19,066 nt of DNA, from positions 1 to 19,066 of the forward strand of contig JBICIE010000225.1 in NCBI GenBank assembly GCA_043101635.1, in the 5' to 3' direction. The notes under the pieces are model-generated. The model made no database searches and was not told the origin of the DNA. It saw only the letters and a list, made by a program, of their open reading frames with translations. Source of the DNA: CAYMJK01 sp043101635 (GTDB taxonomy: Bacteria; Planctomycetota; Phycisphaerae; Phycisphaerales; UBA1924). Shown here in pieces: positions 1 through 7,669 of this stretch; position 1 is the first letter of the stretch, and every line of letters starts with the position of its first letter. The translations under genes and the position numbers were made by a program.

Positions 1-17
1 CGACGCTCTTCCGATCT
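1..17 (+). other. Residual Illumina sequencing adapter
   Basis: The first 17 bases (CGACGCTCTTCCGATCT) are identical to the 3' end of the standard Illumina TruSeq universal adapter. Genomic sequence begins at base 18, where the glycosyltransferase reading frame also continues sensibly. This is technical, not biological, and marks a contig end whose edge was not trimmed. Confidence 0.93.
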
Positions 18-475
18 ACCGGCTGCAGCCCGAGGGCGCCGGTGAGGGTGAGCATGCGGTCGACGGTGTGGATGGCCGGACCCGGGCGGACGCGGTTGGT
101 GTATGCGAGCCAGGCGCCCTCACGGGCGTCGGCGTGGCCGAGGCGCCGGTGGGCGCCGGTCGCGAGGGCCATGGCGCCGCTGCGGGCGAGGCCCTGGGCG
201 TCGATGGCGAGGGTGTAACGGGCGGGCCGGAGGACCGGTAACCACCTGAGCAGTCGGGGGACCGCCAGGGGGCCGCGGAAGCGATTCCGCGGAAACGGAA
301 CCACGCCGGTGAGCGCCGGAAGCCCCCGCACGACGTCGGCAAAGGCGTCCTGGACGAGCCAGTCGATCCGGGCGCCGGGATATGCTGTGCGCAGAGTGGC
401 CAGCACCGGGACCGATCGCGCCACATCGCCGAGGGCGCTGGGACGGATCAGCAGGATGCGCTCGGGCTCGGGCAC
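18..475 (-). CDS. Glycosyltransferase family 9 (heptosyltransferase-like), partial
   Basis: The visible 152 residues are the N-terminal Rossmann half of a GT9 enzyme, a family that moves heptose or related sugars from nucleotide donors onto lipopolysaccharide core in the inner-membrane cytoplasmic face. The diagnostic opening is seen directly: RILLIRPSALGDVARSVPVL, followed by TLRTAYPGARIDWLV and an AIDAQGLARSG stretch that matches the family's D-x-Q-G-L-x-R-S motif. The start is GTG at 475-473, chosen because it places the ILLIRxSALGD motif at the usual distance from the N-terminus. No Shine-Dalgarno sequence precedes it; instead TAGAGT lies 7 nt upstream. The C-terminal half, with the nucleotide-sugar site, is beyond the contig end. 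It diverges from the secreted-protein gene at 605. The exact acceptor and sugar cannot be told. Confidence 0.88.
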
Positions 476-482
476 GGGGCCA

Positions 483-488
483 ACTCTA
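483..488 (-). promoter_or_regulatory. TANNNT -10-like box before GT9 gene (leaderless start candidate)
   Basis: TAGAGT on the minus strand is separated from the GTG start by 7 nt (TGGCCCC). No purine-rich ribosome site lies between. This spacing would put transcription initiation at the start codon. Seen directly; the promoter role is inferred from the same arrangement at four other genes here. Confidence 0.45.
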
Positions 489-573
489 TGGAGAGCGGGC
501 CCGGGCTCCCAGCGCGGCGCATCCCTGAAAGCCGCGGGGCCGGGTCCAGAACAAGCAGAGGAGATCACACCTG

Positions 574-588
574 GTGGCGCTGCGCCAC
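574..588. promoter_or_regulatory. 15-bp palindrome in leader of the 614-residue protein gene
   Basis: GTGGCGC and GCGCCAC are perfect inverted repeats around a single T, ending 3 bases before the AAGGGGAG ribosome site at 591-598. It could be an operator or a hairpin affecting translation, or chance in GC-rich DNA. No promoter can be assigned confidently in the 129-bp gap between the divergent genes. Confidence 0.25.
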
Positions 589-604
589 GGAAGGGGAGTC
601 GACG

Positions 605-2449
605 ATGAACACAAGAGCGATGACAAGCTGGTTGGTGGCGGGCAGCGTGCTGGTGGCGCCGTTGGCGCTGGGGCAGGACGAGCCGGAACTGAAGACGATG
701 ATCGCGTGGGAGCACCAGGGCGCCAGCGCCTGGTTCCCCTCGGAGAAGGACGCGGGGCTGGTGCGGGCCGGGTCGATGGTCCCCGACCGGCTGAGGGAGA
801 TCTTCGAGCTTGATGAACTGGAGGAGATGCGCGAGCATGTGCCCTGGCCGCTGGTGGAGCTTGCGATCTCGCGCCTGAGCGGTCCGATGCGCTTCATCGT
901 GACGCAGAAGGGGTTCGATCCGAACACCGGGGCGCCGCAGGTCGGGGCGATCATGAGCTTCCACCTGCCGGGCGGGATGGAAGAGGCGGTGCGGATGCAC
1001 GGGGCGGTGGAGCGCCTGCGTGCCGAGTCGGGCTTCGACATGGAGATGCAGCCGAGCCAGCGGTTCGCCGGGATGAACGAAATGCAACTGCCGTTCGGCA
1101 AGCTGGCCTACGGGCCGCGCCAGGCGGCCGACGGGCATCGCTACGAGATCCACTTCGGGGCCGTGCCGGACCCGGACGCGGTGTTCGAGCAGTTGCCGCA
1201 GGGCGAGCGCGGGATGGAGGTGGTGGCCCGCGGCGTGCTGGACTTCGCGGCGGCGGCGCCGTTCACCAACATGGCCCGCGGGTTCATCGGCATGCTCGGC
1301 GAGCAGGGCCAGATGATTGAATCGCAGCTCACCAGCCAGGGGATGCTGGGCGAGGACGCCATCGCGGTGGAGTACACGTCGGGGTTTACGCAGACGCACG
1401 GCGTGGAATCGCTGCGCGTGCGGCGAGCGGCGCAGTACGCCGAGGGCCTCGGGCTGACGCAGAAGACGATCACGCGGGCAGACCTGCAGGCGATCCCGGC
1501 CGACGCGAGCATGGTCTGGGTGGGCAAGGCCGATACGGCACAGCAGATGGAGCGCACGCTGGCGCAGATCGAGCCGGCGCTGCAGGCCCAGGGGATGTCG
1601 CTGGAGGAGGTCTTCGAGCAGATCGAATCGCAGATGGGCGTGGATGTGCCCGCGCTGATCGAGTCGCTCGGCGACACCTGGATGTTCTATCTGTCCGACT
1701 CGACCGGCGGCGGGGGCTTCCTCAGCAGCGCGATGCTGGTGAAGCTCACCGACACCGGCGAGGTCCGCCAGACGCTGACGCAACTGAGCGGCATGTTCAA
1801 CCACATCGTCGCCGAGGAGATCGACACCGACGCGTTCGGGGTGACGCTGTCGCAGTTCGAGCACGATGGCGTGTCATACACGCAACTGCGCACGCCCGGC
1901 CTGCCGGCGCCGATGTCGCCGACGCTGGCGGTCACCGGCGAGTGGCTGGTGGCCGGGCTGACCGCGCAGAGCGCCGCCGGCGCCGTGCGCCAGCTCGAGC
2001 GCGGCGGTGCGGGGCTCGCGGACAACGCCTCGTTCAAGGCGGAGAAGATCGACTACTCGGGCGCAACCAGCCTGATATTCGTCGATGCGCCCCGCACGAT
2101 CCGCGATGGCTATCCGTGGATGGGCATGGTGACGACGGCGCTGGCCAACGCGGTCCGCTCGCCGCACACCCAGCGGGATCCGGGCCTGATCCTGCCGCCG
2201 TACGCGGAACTGGTGGCCGGCGCCCGCCCGCTGGTGATGACGTCGTTCTGGGATGGCGACGATTACGTCACGCAGTGGACGGGGGACCGGTCTACGCTGG
2301 TCAACGCGGCGGGCGTGCTGGGCGTGGGTGATCTGGGCTCGTTCATCGGCGGCGCCATCGTCGGCGCCGGCATGACAGGCGGCGCGATGCAGGAGCAGAT
2401 GCGCAACCAGAGCTGGGAGCCGATCCATGATGACGATCCGGACTTCTGA
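605..2449 (+). CDS. Secreted protein of unknown function, 614 residues
   Basis: I do not recognise a named family with confidence; the composition resembles large exported planctomycete proteins of the DUF3352 kind. The start at ATG 605 is set by a strong ribosome site (AAGGGGAG, 6 nt spacer) and by the signal peptide that follows it: a short basic N-terminus, a hydrophobic core (WLVAGSVLVAPLALG) and a likely cleavage before QDEPE. The frame is open upstream to 488, but that extension would bury the signal peptide. The mature part is acidic, Met-rich and without membrane helices until a Gly/Ala-rich stretch near the C-terminus (IGGAIVGAGMTGGAM). A GDTWMFYLSD segment near residue 360 begins the second half. 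The next gene starts 21 bp downstream on the same strand and is also exported, so the two are probably co-transcribed. Confidence 0.85.
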   Translation: MNTRAMTSWLVAGSVLVAPLALGQDEPELKTMIAWEHQGASAWFPSEKDAGLVRAGSMVPDRLREIFELDELEEMREHVPWPLVELAISRLSGPMRFIVTQKGFDPNTGAPQVGAIMSFHLPGGMEEAVRMHGAVERLRAESGFDMEMQPSQRFAGMNEMQLPFGKLAYGPRQAADGHRYEIHFGAVPDPDAVFEQLPQGERGMEVVARGVLDFAAAAPFTNMARGFIGMLGEQGQMIESQLTSQGMLGEDAIAVEYTSGFTQTHGVESLRVRRAAQYAEGLGLTQKTITRADLQAIPADASMVWVGKADTAQQMERTLAQIEPALQAQGMSLEEVFEQIESQMGVDVPALIESLGDTWMFYLSDSTGGGGFLSSAMLVKLTDTGEVRQTLTQLSGMFNHIVAEEIDTDAFGVTLSQFEHDGVSYTQLRTPGLPAPMSPTLAVTGEWLVAGLTAQSAAGAVRQLERGGAGLADNASFKAEKIDYSGATSLIFVDAPRTIRDGYPWMGMVTTALANAVRSPHTQRDPGLILPPYAELVAGARPLVMTSFWDGDDYVTQWTGDRSTLVNAAGVLGVGDLGSFIGGAIVGAGMTGGAMQEQMRNQSWEPIHDDDPDF

Positions 2450-2470
2450 ACTGCCGGATGCGAGGCGCAG

Positions 2471-3934
2471 GTGCTGATCCTGCGCTGCTGGAATCTGCTG
2501 GCGGCCGCCGCACTTGTGGCGGCCGCTTGCGTGCCGGCCCGGGGCCAGGCGCCGGACGGCTTCTTTCAATTGCCGCCGGGGGCGACGCTGTCGTGGGCCC
2601 TGGATCCGGGGCCGCTGGGCGGGCGGGCCGACGCGGCGCCGGGGCTTTCGCTCAGCGAGTCGCTGATGCGGGTTGCGGTGGCCGGCGGCCTGCTGCCGGA
2701 GGGCGAGACGGGGGAGGCGGTCGCGGCGGCGCTGGTGGCCAGCGCCCTGAGCAGCGCTGCGCACCGGATCATCCTGCTGGAGGTGGGCGGCGACGCGGGC
2801 GAAGGCGGCGACGGACTGCAGATCACCTCGCTTGCGCTGGTGGTGGAGATCTGGACCGGCGCCGATCACGCGCCGCTGCGCGATACCGTGCGGGCAGCGC
2901 TGGTGGATTATGACCAGCGCGCCGGCGCGGGAGCGCAGCGCAGAATCGATGTCGGCGCCGGGCGCGCGGCCATGGCGTACAGCCGCCCCGACTGGCCCCC
3001 GTGGCGGGAAGTCGCGTGGTACTCGGAAGAGGGGCGGTTCATCGTGGCGATCGGCGAGGGCGCGATGGCGCGGTGGCTGGAGGAGCGCCAGCGGCAGTGG
3101 CTGCGCGATCCGTGGGCGGCGCACCGGGGGCTGGCGCTTGACAGCCTCCGCGAGTCGGCGGGGGAAGAGGCCGCACGCGGCCCGCGCGTGTTCGAACTTG
3201 CGGCGGACCTGGACCGCTTCCGGCGGGCGTTTCCGGAGGCGATCTCGGACGGGCTGGCGGGGCAGTTCCTGCAGGCCTGGGGGCTGAGCAACGCGCGGTC
3301 GTTCATGCTGCACGGGCGGCTGGTCGGCGGGGCGCCGGCGATGCTCGCGGTGGACGCCACGTGGAGTTCGCGAGCCGAAGGACCGGCGGTGCTGCACCGC
3401 AAGACCGTGGCGATGGCGCGGTGGCCCGATGCGCTCGGGCCGGCGCCGGAGGCTCCCTGGGCGTGCGCGCTGGCGATGGCGTGGCCGCAGGCGGTGTCGC
3501 GTTCGCTGGCGACGTGGGGGGCGTCGCTGGATGAGGCGGAGCGCATGCAGCGCGTGCCGGCAGTGCAGCAGTGGCTGCGGGCCAACGGGCCGCAGCTTGG
3601 ACGGCTGGTGGCGCTGCTGGACGAGAGCGCGGCGGTGATTCCGGGGCCGGGCGGGTGGCCGCCGGGCGGCAGCGCGACGGTCGTGGCGCCGGCGCTGCCA
3701 ACGGTGCAGGCGGGGGCGCTGGAGGCGCAGATGCGATCGCTGATGCGCCTGCTGCGCGGCGTGAGCTTCGATCCGCAGACGCGGACCTGGGCGCTCGGGC
3801 TGTTGCCCGAATCGATTGACCCGCAGGGTCAACTGGGGCAGATCGCGTGGGGCGTGGCCGAGCGCAACGGACGGGCGGTTGTGATCGCCGCCGCAGGGCG
3901 CAGCGCCCGGGAGCGGGTGCGCGCTGACGAATGA
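2471..3934 (+). CDS. Secreted protein of unknown function, 487 residues
   Basis: The start is GTG at 2471, preceded by a modest ribosome site (GAGG, 5 nt spacer). The N-terminus is a signal peptide with a long Ala/Leu core (NLLAAAALVAAACVPARG). The Cys at residue 20 sits in a poor lipobox (AAAC), so lipoprotein anchoring is possible but signal peptidase I cleavage near ARG-QA is likelier. The remaining sequence is Ala/Arg/Trp-rich and soluble, with no domain I can name. It lies 21 bp after the other secreted-protein gene and likely forms a two-gene operon with it. It converges on nagZ with only 8 bp between stop codons and no visible terminator. A 652-residue frame on the opposite strand (1874-3832) is a GC-driven shadow. 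Confidence 0.82.
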   Translation: MLILRCWNLLAAAALVAAACVPARGQAPDGFFQLPPGATLSWALDPGPLGGRADAAPGLSLSESLMRVAVAGGLLPEGETGEAVAAALVASALSSAAHRIILLEVGGDAGEGGDGLQITSLALVVEIWTGADHAPLRDTVRAALVDYDQRAGAGAQRRIDVGAGRAAMAYSRPDWPPWREVAWYSEEGRFIVAIGEGAMARWLEERQRQWLRDPWAAHRGLALDSLRESAGEEAARGPRVFELAADLDRFRRAFPEAISDGLAGQFLQAWGLSNARSFMLHGRLVGGAPAMLAVDATWSSRAEGPAVLHRKTVAMARWPDALGPAPEAPWACALAMAWPQAVSRSLATWGASLDEAERMQRVPAVQQWLRANGPQLGRLVALLDESAAVIPGPGGWPPGGSATVVAPALPTVQAGALEAQMRSLMRLLRGVSFDPQTRTWALGLLPESIDPQGQLGQIAWGVAERNGRAVVIAAAGRSARERVRADE

Positions 3935-3942
3935 GCGACCGC

Positions 3943-5163
3943 TCAGCGGCCGCGGTTGCCGCAGAGTCGGTCGGCGCGGGCGGCGCTCGCGGCGAGGGCC
4001 TCGGGATCAAGGGCGCCATCGCGCGCTGCGCGCGCGATGGCGTCACGCAGGGCGACGGCTTCGCAGGGGCGGTCAGCGGTCAGGTTGTGGCCGTCGAGGG
4101 CGATGTCGGCGCCGGCGCGCAGGGCGAGGATGGCGGCTTCGGCGGCGCTGAAGCGATCGCGGATGGCGCGCATGTCGAGCGAGTCGGTGATGATGACGCC
4201 GCCGAAGCCGAGTTGGTTGCGCAGCAGGCCGGTCGTGATGGCGGGCGAGAGACTGGCGGGCAGGTGGGGATCGAGGGCGCGGTGGAGCAGGTGGCCGGTC
4301 ATGACCATGGGTGCCCCCACACTCCGTGGGGGGGCTTCTGCAGGATGGGGGCTGGTGGACCTCGCCCCCCACGGAGTGGGGGGGTACCCACTCGCCCCCC
4401 ACGGAGTGGGGGGGTACCCACGCGCCCCCCACGGAGTGGGGGGGTACCCGAGCAGGGCGCGGTAGGGCGCCAGTTCGAGTTCGGGCTGATGCGAGTCGGT
4501 GATGTCGGGGAGCGATTCGTGCGAGTCGGCGCGGGCGCTGCCGTGGCCGGGGAAGTGCTTGAGGCAAGTGGTCACACCGGCGCGGGCGTGGGCGTCGATG
4601 ATGCGCCGGGCGCAGGTGATGACAACCTCAGGATCGGCACTGAAGGCGCGCCCGGCGCCGGCGATCACGTCGCTGTCCGGATTGAGGGCGAGATCGACGC
4701 AGGGGGCGAAGTTGATGTCGATGCCGGCGTCTGCGACGGCGCCGGCGAGGGCATCGGCGGCGGCGACTTGCGCATCTGGGGCGAGGCGGGCGAACTCGGC
4801 GGCTGAGGGCGTGGCGGCGAAGCCGCGGGAGGGATTGAGGCGGGCGACGGCGCCGCCTTCCTGGTCGATGGCGATGAGCAGGTCGGGGCCGAGAGCGTCG
4901 CGCAGCAGGCCGGTCAGTTCGCGAAGCTGGGCGGGGGAAGTGATGTTGCGGGTGGCCTGAGTGCGGGCTTCGTCTGCGCGCGCGCCGCGGGCCATCGCCG
5001 CACGCATCTGCGGCACATCGACATCGAAGAGGATGATCCCGCCGACGCGGGCTTCGCGACAGGCGTCGAGGTCTTGTCGGAAGGCTGTATCGTCCGGCCC
5101 GGCCCCGCGGATGCCGACCATGAGACGGCGGCCGGCGAGATGTTCTATGTGCTTTGAGCTCAT
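3943..5163 (-). CDS. nagZ: Beta-N-acetylhexosaminidase (GH3) with in-frame palindromic insertion
   Basis: NagZ removes N-acetylglucosamine from GlcNAc-anhydroMurNAc (peptides) during peptidoglycan recycling, normally in the cytoplasm; no signal peptide is seen. GH3 motifs are all present: IDQEGG at 99-104, KHFPGHG at 202-208, the Asp213-Ser-His215 acid/base dyad and the nucleophile Asp327 in ITDSLDM. Residues 240-283 are not NagZ: they are three copies of GYPPTPWGA-(R/S) plus a 15-residue tail, encoded by tandem palindromes, inserted between LAPYRALLG and APMVMTGHLL. Without them the protein would be 362 residues, normal for the family. The frame is intact. The ATG overlaps the stop of the symporter gene by 4 nt (ATGA), indicating translational coupling. 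Family assignment is certain; activity of the expanded protein is unknown. Confidence 0.95.
   Translation of the reverse strand: MSSKHIEHLAGRRLMVGIRGAGPDDTAFRQDLDACREARVGGIILFDVDVPQMRAAMARGARADEARTQATRNITSPAQLRELTGLLRDALGPDLLIAIDQEGGAVARLNPSRGFAATPSAAEFARLAPDAQVAAADALAGAVADAGIDINFAPCVDLALNPDSDVIAGAGRAFSADPEVVITCARRIIDAHARAGVTTCLKHFPGHGSARADSHESLPDITDSHQPELELAPYRALLGYPPTPWGARGYPPTPWGASGYPPTPWGARSTSPHPAEAPPRSVGAPMVMTGHLLHRALDPHLPASLSPAITTGLLRNQLGFGGVIITDSLDMRAIRDRFSAAEAAILALRAGADIALDGHNLTADRPCEAVALRDAIARAARDGALDPEALAASAARADRLCGNRGR
4313..4335 (-). repeat. Inverted, degenerate fourth copy of the palindromic unit
   Basis: GCCCCCAC-ACTCC-GTGGGGGGGC matches the reverse complement of the tandem core (CACTCC rather than GGAGTG in the loop region) with a 2-nt insertion. 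It closes the element at the nagZ 3' side. Confidence 0.7.
4363..4449 (+). repeat. Three tandem 30-bp palindromic units
   Basis: Identical 27-bp cores occupy 4363-4389, 4393-4419 and 4423-4449, separated by ACT and ACG, giving a period of exactly 30 bp. Each core runs CGCCCCCCACGGAG then a G-run and GTACCC, containing the palindrome and a GGTACC site. On the nagZ strand the units encode GYPPTPWGAR, GYPPTPWGAS and GYPPTPWGAR. Confidence 0.95.
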
Positions 5164-6716
5164 GGAGCTTCAATCGCTCGTCGCGGCCGGCCAAGCAGAA
5201 CCGTCGTCGTGCTGAGCGTCGTGGCGATGACCATGTGCCAAGCGAACGCGAGCTCGCCGCGCTCGGGGCCAAACCGGATGTGTGTGACCGCGAGCATCCC
5301 GACGCCGAGACCTGCGATGGTCCATTCCGTCGTGCGGCGCACGCCCAGCAGCGCCGCGATGAACACGCCCAGCAAGCCGCCATAGGCGAAGACCATCACG
5401 CCGAGGGCGAAGTCGATCAGCGTCTGCCCGCTGGCGGCCTGCCAGACTGTGCACACGCAGGCGAAGCCCGCGAGGGCGACGGCCCAGCCGGCGACGGCGA
5501 GGCGGCTGACGATGACGTAGTGGCGGTCGCTCTCGCCCGGGCGCAGCGGGCGGTAGACATCGCACACGAACGCGCTGCTCATGGCGTTGAGGGCCGAGTC
5601 GAGGCTGCTCATCGCCGCGGCGAACAGGCCGGCCATCAGCAGGCCGCGCACACCGATGGGCAGTTCGCCGAGGATGAAGTTCAAGAAGACCTGGCGTCCG
5701 TCATCCATGTGCTCGGGCGCTGCAGCGCCCATGACATCGGGACGCGTATAGTACAGGTACAGCAGCAGGCCGAGGCCCATGAACAGGGCGGTCGTCACGA
5801 GGCCGAAGAGTTGCGACAGGATCATGGATGCGCCGCCGGCGCGGGCGCTGCGGCAGGTGAGCATGCGCTGCGTGAGGTCCTGATCAGTCCCGTAGGCGGC
5901 GACGTTGAACATCGTCAGGCCGATGAGGATGGCCAGCAGGCTGTAGTTGGAGTTGAGATCGGCGCCGAGGTTGAGCAGTCGCAGCTTGGATGGGGAACCC
6001 TCCGCGCCGGGATCGACCTTCGACGCCGCGAGCGTGTCGATGATCGCGCCGGGCTCCAGCGGGATGCGATTGAGCAGCACGATGGCGCCGACGGCGGCAG
6101 CGCCGACGAGGATGATCGTTTGAGCGAGGTCGGTCCAGATGACCGCGCGGATGCCGCCCATCGCTGTGTAAATCGTCGCGACGAGCGCCACGATGAGGAT
6201 GGCGGGGATCAGGGAAGTCGGCGTGAGGGGGTCGCCCGGCTCGATGAACAGGATCAGGGCAACGGGAATCGCGGCCATGAACAGGCGGGCGCCGCTGGCG
6301 AAGATGCGGCCGATCTGGAACATCAGGCTGGCCGCCATGCGCCCGCCGGCGCCGAAGGAACGCTCCAGCAGTTCGTACACCGTGGTGACGCCGTGGCGGT
6401 AGAAGGCGGGGATGAAGACGCCGGCGACGATGAACGCGGCCAGAATCCCGCCGAGGCTCGCTGCCAGATAGGTCAGATCGCCGCGGAAGGCCTGTTGCGG
6501 GCCGCCGATGAAGGTCGCCGCGGACAGGCTGGTCGCCAGCACGCTGACCGAGACCGCGAGCATGGGCATGCGCCCGCCTGCGCGGAAGTACTCATCGGTC
6601 GTGTTCTGGCGCCGGCCGACGGCGGCGCCGAGCAGCAGCACGCCGGCGAGATATGCCGCGACGATGACCCAGTCGAGCGCGGCGAGGCCCGGAGCGCTGG
6701 CGAGCGTGAACATCAT
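5160..6716 (-). CDS. Sodium:solute symporter (SSS family), putative amino-sugar importer
   Basis: A 518-residue inner-membrane protein with about 13 hydrophobic helices and the LeuT-fold SSS hallmarks: an N-terminal RRQNTTDEYFRAGGRMP segment after helix 1, and the sodium-site helix AAMSSLDSALNAMSSAF followed by CDVYRP. SSS proteins drive uptake of sugars, amino acids or sialic acids with Na+. The substrate is not readable from sequence. Its ATG overlaps the murQ stop (ATGA) and its stop overlaps the nagZ start (ATGA), so it is locked into the peptidoglycan-recycling operon. I infer uptake of MurNAc, anhydro-MurNAc, GlcNAc or a small muropeptide sugar, taking the place that AmpG or a phosphotransferase system has in other bacteria. 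Length and motifs are normal; no insertion is seen here. Confidence 0.9.
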   Translation of the reverse strand: MMFTLASAPGLAALDWVIVAAYLAGVLLLGAAVGRRQNTTDEYFRAGGRMPMLAVSVSVLATSLSAATFIGGPQQAFRGDLTYLAASLGGILAAFIVAGVFIPAFYRHGVTTVYELLERSFGAGGRMAASLMFQIGRIFASGARLFMAAIPVALILFIEPGDPLTPTSLIPAILIVALVATIYTAMGGIRAVIWTDLAQTIILVGAAAVGAIVLLNRIPLEPGAIIDTLAASKVDPGAEGSPSKLRLLNLGADLNSNYSLLAILIGLTMFNVAAYGTDQDLTQRMLTCRSARAGGASMILSQLFGLVTTALFMGLGLLLYLYYTRPDVMGAAAPEHMDDGRQVFLNFILGELPIGVRGLLMAGLFAAAMSSLDSALNAMSSAFVCDVYRPLRPGESDRHYVIVSRLAVAGWAVALAGFACVCTVWQAASGQTLIDFALGVMVFAYGGLLGVFIAALLGVRRTTEWTIAGLGVGMLAVTHIRFGPERGELAFAWHMVIATTLSTTTVLLGRPRRAIEAP

Positions 6717-7669
6717 GATGGAGCGCCCTGCGCGAGGGCGGTGTCGAGGCGGCCGCCAGCGGCGTCGAGGGCGCGTTCGGCTTCGGCTGCCGGCACAGCC
6801 AACTGACGCATGAGGACGGCGATCTTGACGCGTCCGCCGGCGGCGTCCAGCAGGTCGAAGGCCTCGGTCCGCGTCGCTCCGGTCAACTGCGTGACGATGC
6901 GGGCCGCGCGGTCGCGCAGCTTGGCGTTGGTGGCTCGCAGGTCGACCATCAGGTTCTCATGCACCTTGCCGAGCTGGATCATCAGCGTGGTCGAGATCAT
7001 GCTCAGCGCAAGCTTGGTCGCCGTGCCGGCCTTCATACGGGTGGAGCCGGTGATCGCCTCGGGGCCGGTGTCGATGAAGATGAGGTGGCCAACGCCCGCG
7101 GGCGGATCGATGGCAGCGCAGGTGAGCAGGCCGGTCAGGGCTCCGCGCCGGGCGGCTTCCTCCAGCCCGCCGCGGACGTAGGGCGTGGTACCGCCCGCGG
7201 CGATGCCGAGCACGCTGTCGCGCTGGCCCAGGTCGATCGCGTCGAACTCGCTGAGGGCGCCGCGGGGATCGTCCTCCATCCCCTCGCTGGAGCGGCGCAG
7301 GGCGCTGTCGCCGCCGGCGATCAGGCCGAGGACCAGCCCCGGATCGGTCATGAAGGTGGGGGGGCATTCGGCGGCGTCCAGCACGCCGAGGCGGCCGGAG
7401 GTGCCGGCGCCGAGGTAGATGAGGCGTCCGCCGCGGGCAATGCGCTCGGCGGCGCCCGTCACGAATGCCGCGATGGCCGGGATGGCGCGCGCAACGGCGT
7501 CCGGCACAAGGCGGTCCTCGGCGTTGATGCGCTGCAGGCAGGCCTCGACATCGAGCGAGCCGAGATCCATGGTGCGAGGATTGCGCTGCTCGGTGTCTAT
7601 CCGGGCGCGGTCGGGCGGGTGGGCGCCGTCGGCGGGCCCTGCATCCGTGCTGGGGCGAGGTTCGTCCAT
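6713..7669 (-). CDS. murQ: N-acetylmuramic acid 6-phosphate etherase
   Basis: MurQ cleaves the lactyl ether of MurNAc-6-phosphate, giving GlcNAc-6-phosphate and D-lactate in the cytoplasm. The SIS-domain signatures are present: TEQRNPRT at 26-33, YLGAGTSGRLGVLDAAECPP from residue 85 with catalytic Glu101, EGMEDD with the second catalytic Glu132 (Met replaces the more usual Ala), and STRMKAGTATK at 209-219. Length (318) is normal. The ATG at 7669 is fixed by a strong ribosome site (GGGAAGG) within the end of anmK, so the two genes overlap by 73 nt. There is no alternative in-frame start before the TEQRN motif. It follows AnmK, which makes its substrate, and is coupled to the symporter gene. 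Confidence 0.97.
   Translation of the reverse strand: MDEPRPSTDAGPADGAHPPDRARIDTEQRNPRTMDLGSLDVEACLQRINAEDRLVPDAVARAIPAIAAFVTGAAERIARGGRLIYLGAGTSGRLGVLDAAECPPTFMTDPGLVLGLIAGGDSALRRSSEGMEDDPRGALSEFDAIDLGQRDSVLGIAAGGTTPYVRGGLEEAARRGALTGLLTCAAIDPPAGVGHLIFIDTGPEAITGSTRMKAGTATKLALSMISTTLMIQLGKVHENLMVDLRATNAKLRDRAARIVTQLTGATRTEAFDLLDAAGGRVKIAVLMRQLAVPAAEAERALDAAGGRLDTALAQGAPS

Larger units (their letters stand above)
4313..4449. mobile_element. REP/BIME-like palindromic element inside nagZ
   Basis: Three direct 27-bp units and one inverted, slightly diverged unit flank a 27-bp spacer (4336-4362). Each unit is a hairpin with 8-bp arms CCCCCCAC/GTGGGGGG around GGA. The mixed orientation recalls bacterial interspersed mosaic elements. 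The 132 bp added to the reading frame is a multiple of three, and the tandem unit has no stop in any of six frames. No transposase for this family is in the window. That it is mobile is inferred from its absence from the normal NagZ architecture. Confidence 0.75.

Noticed and set aside
488..604. N-terminal extension of the 614-residue secreted protein from ATG 488
   Set aside because: It would place 39 polar residues before a good signal peptide and ignore the strong ribosome site before ATG 605.
1874..3832. 652-residue open frame on the minus strand
   Set aside because: It is antisense to both secreted-protein genes, crosses their boundary and is made of Arg/His/Pro/Gln, the typical shadow of GC-rich codon use.
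4363..4449. Tandem repeats as a CRISPR array
   Set aside because: The spaces between repeats are 3 bp, the repeats lie in frame in nagZ and no cas gene is present.
5154..6806. 550-residue open frame on the plus strand
   Set aside because: Antisense to the symporter, hydrophilic and low in complexity; the symporter frame carries clear SSS motifs.
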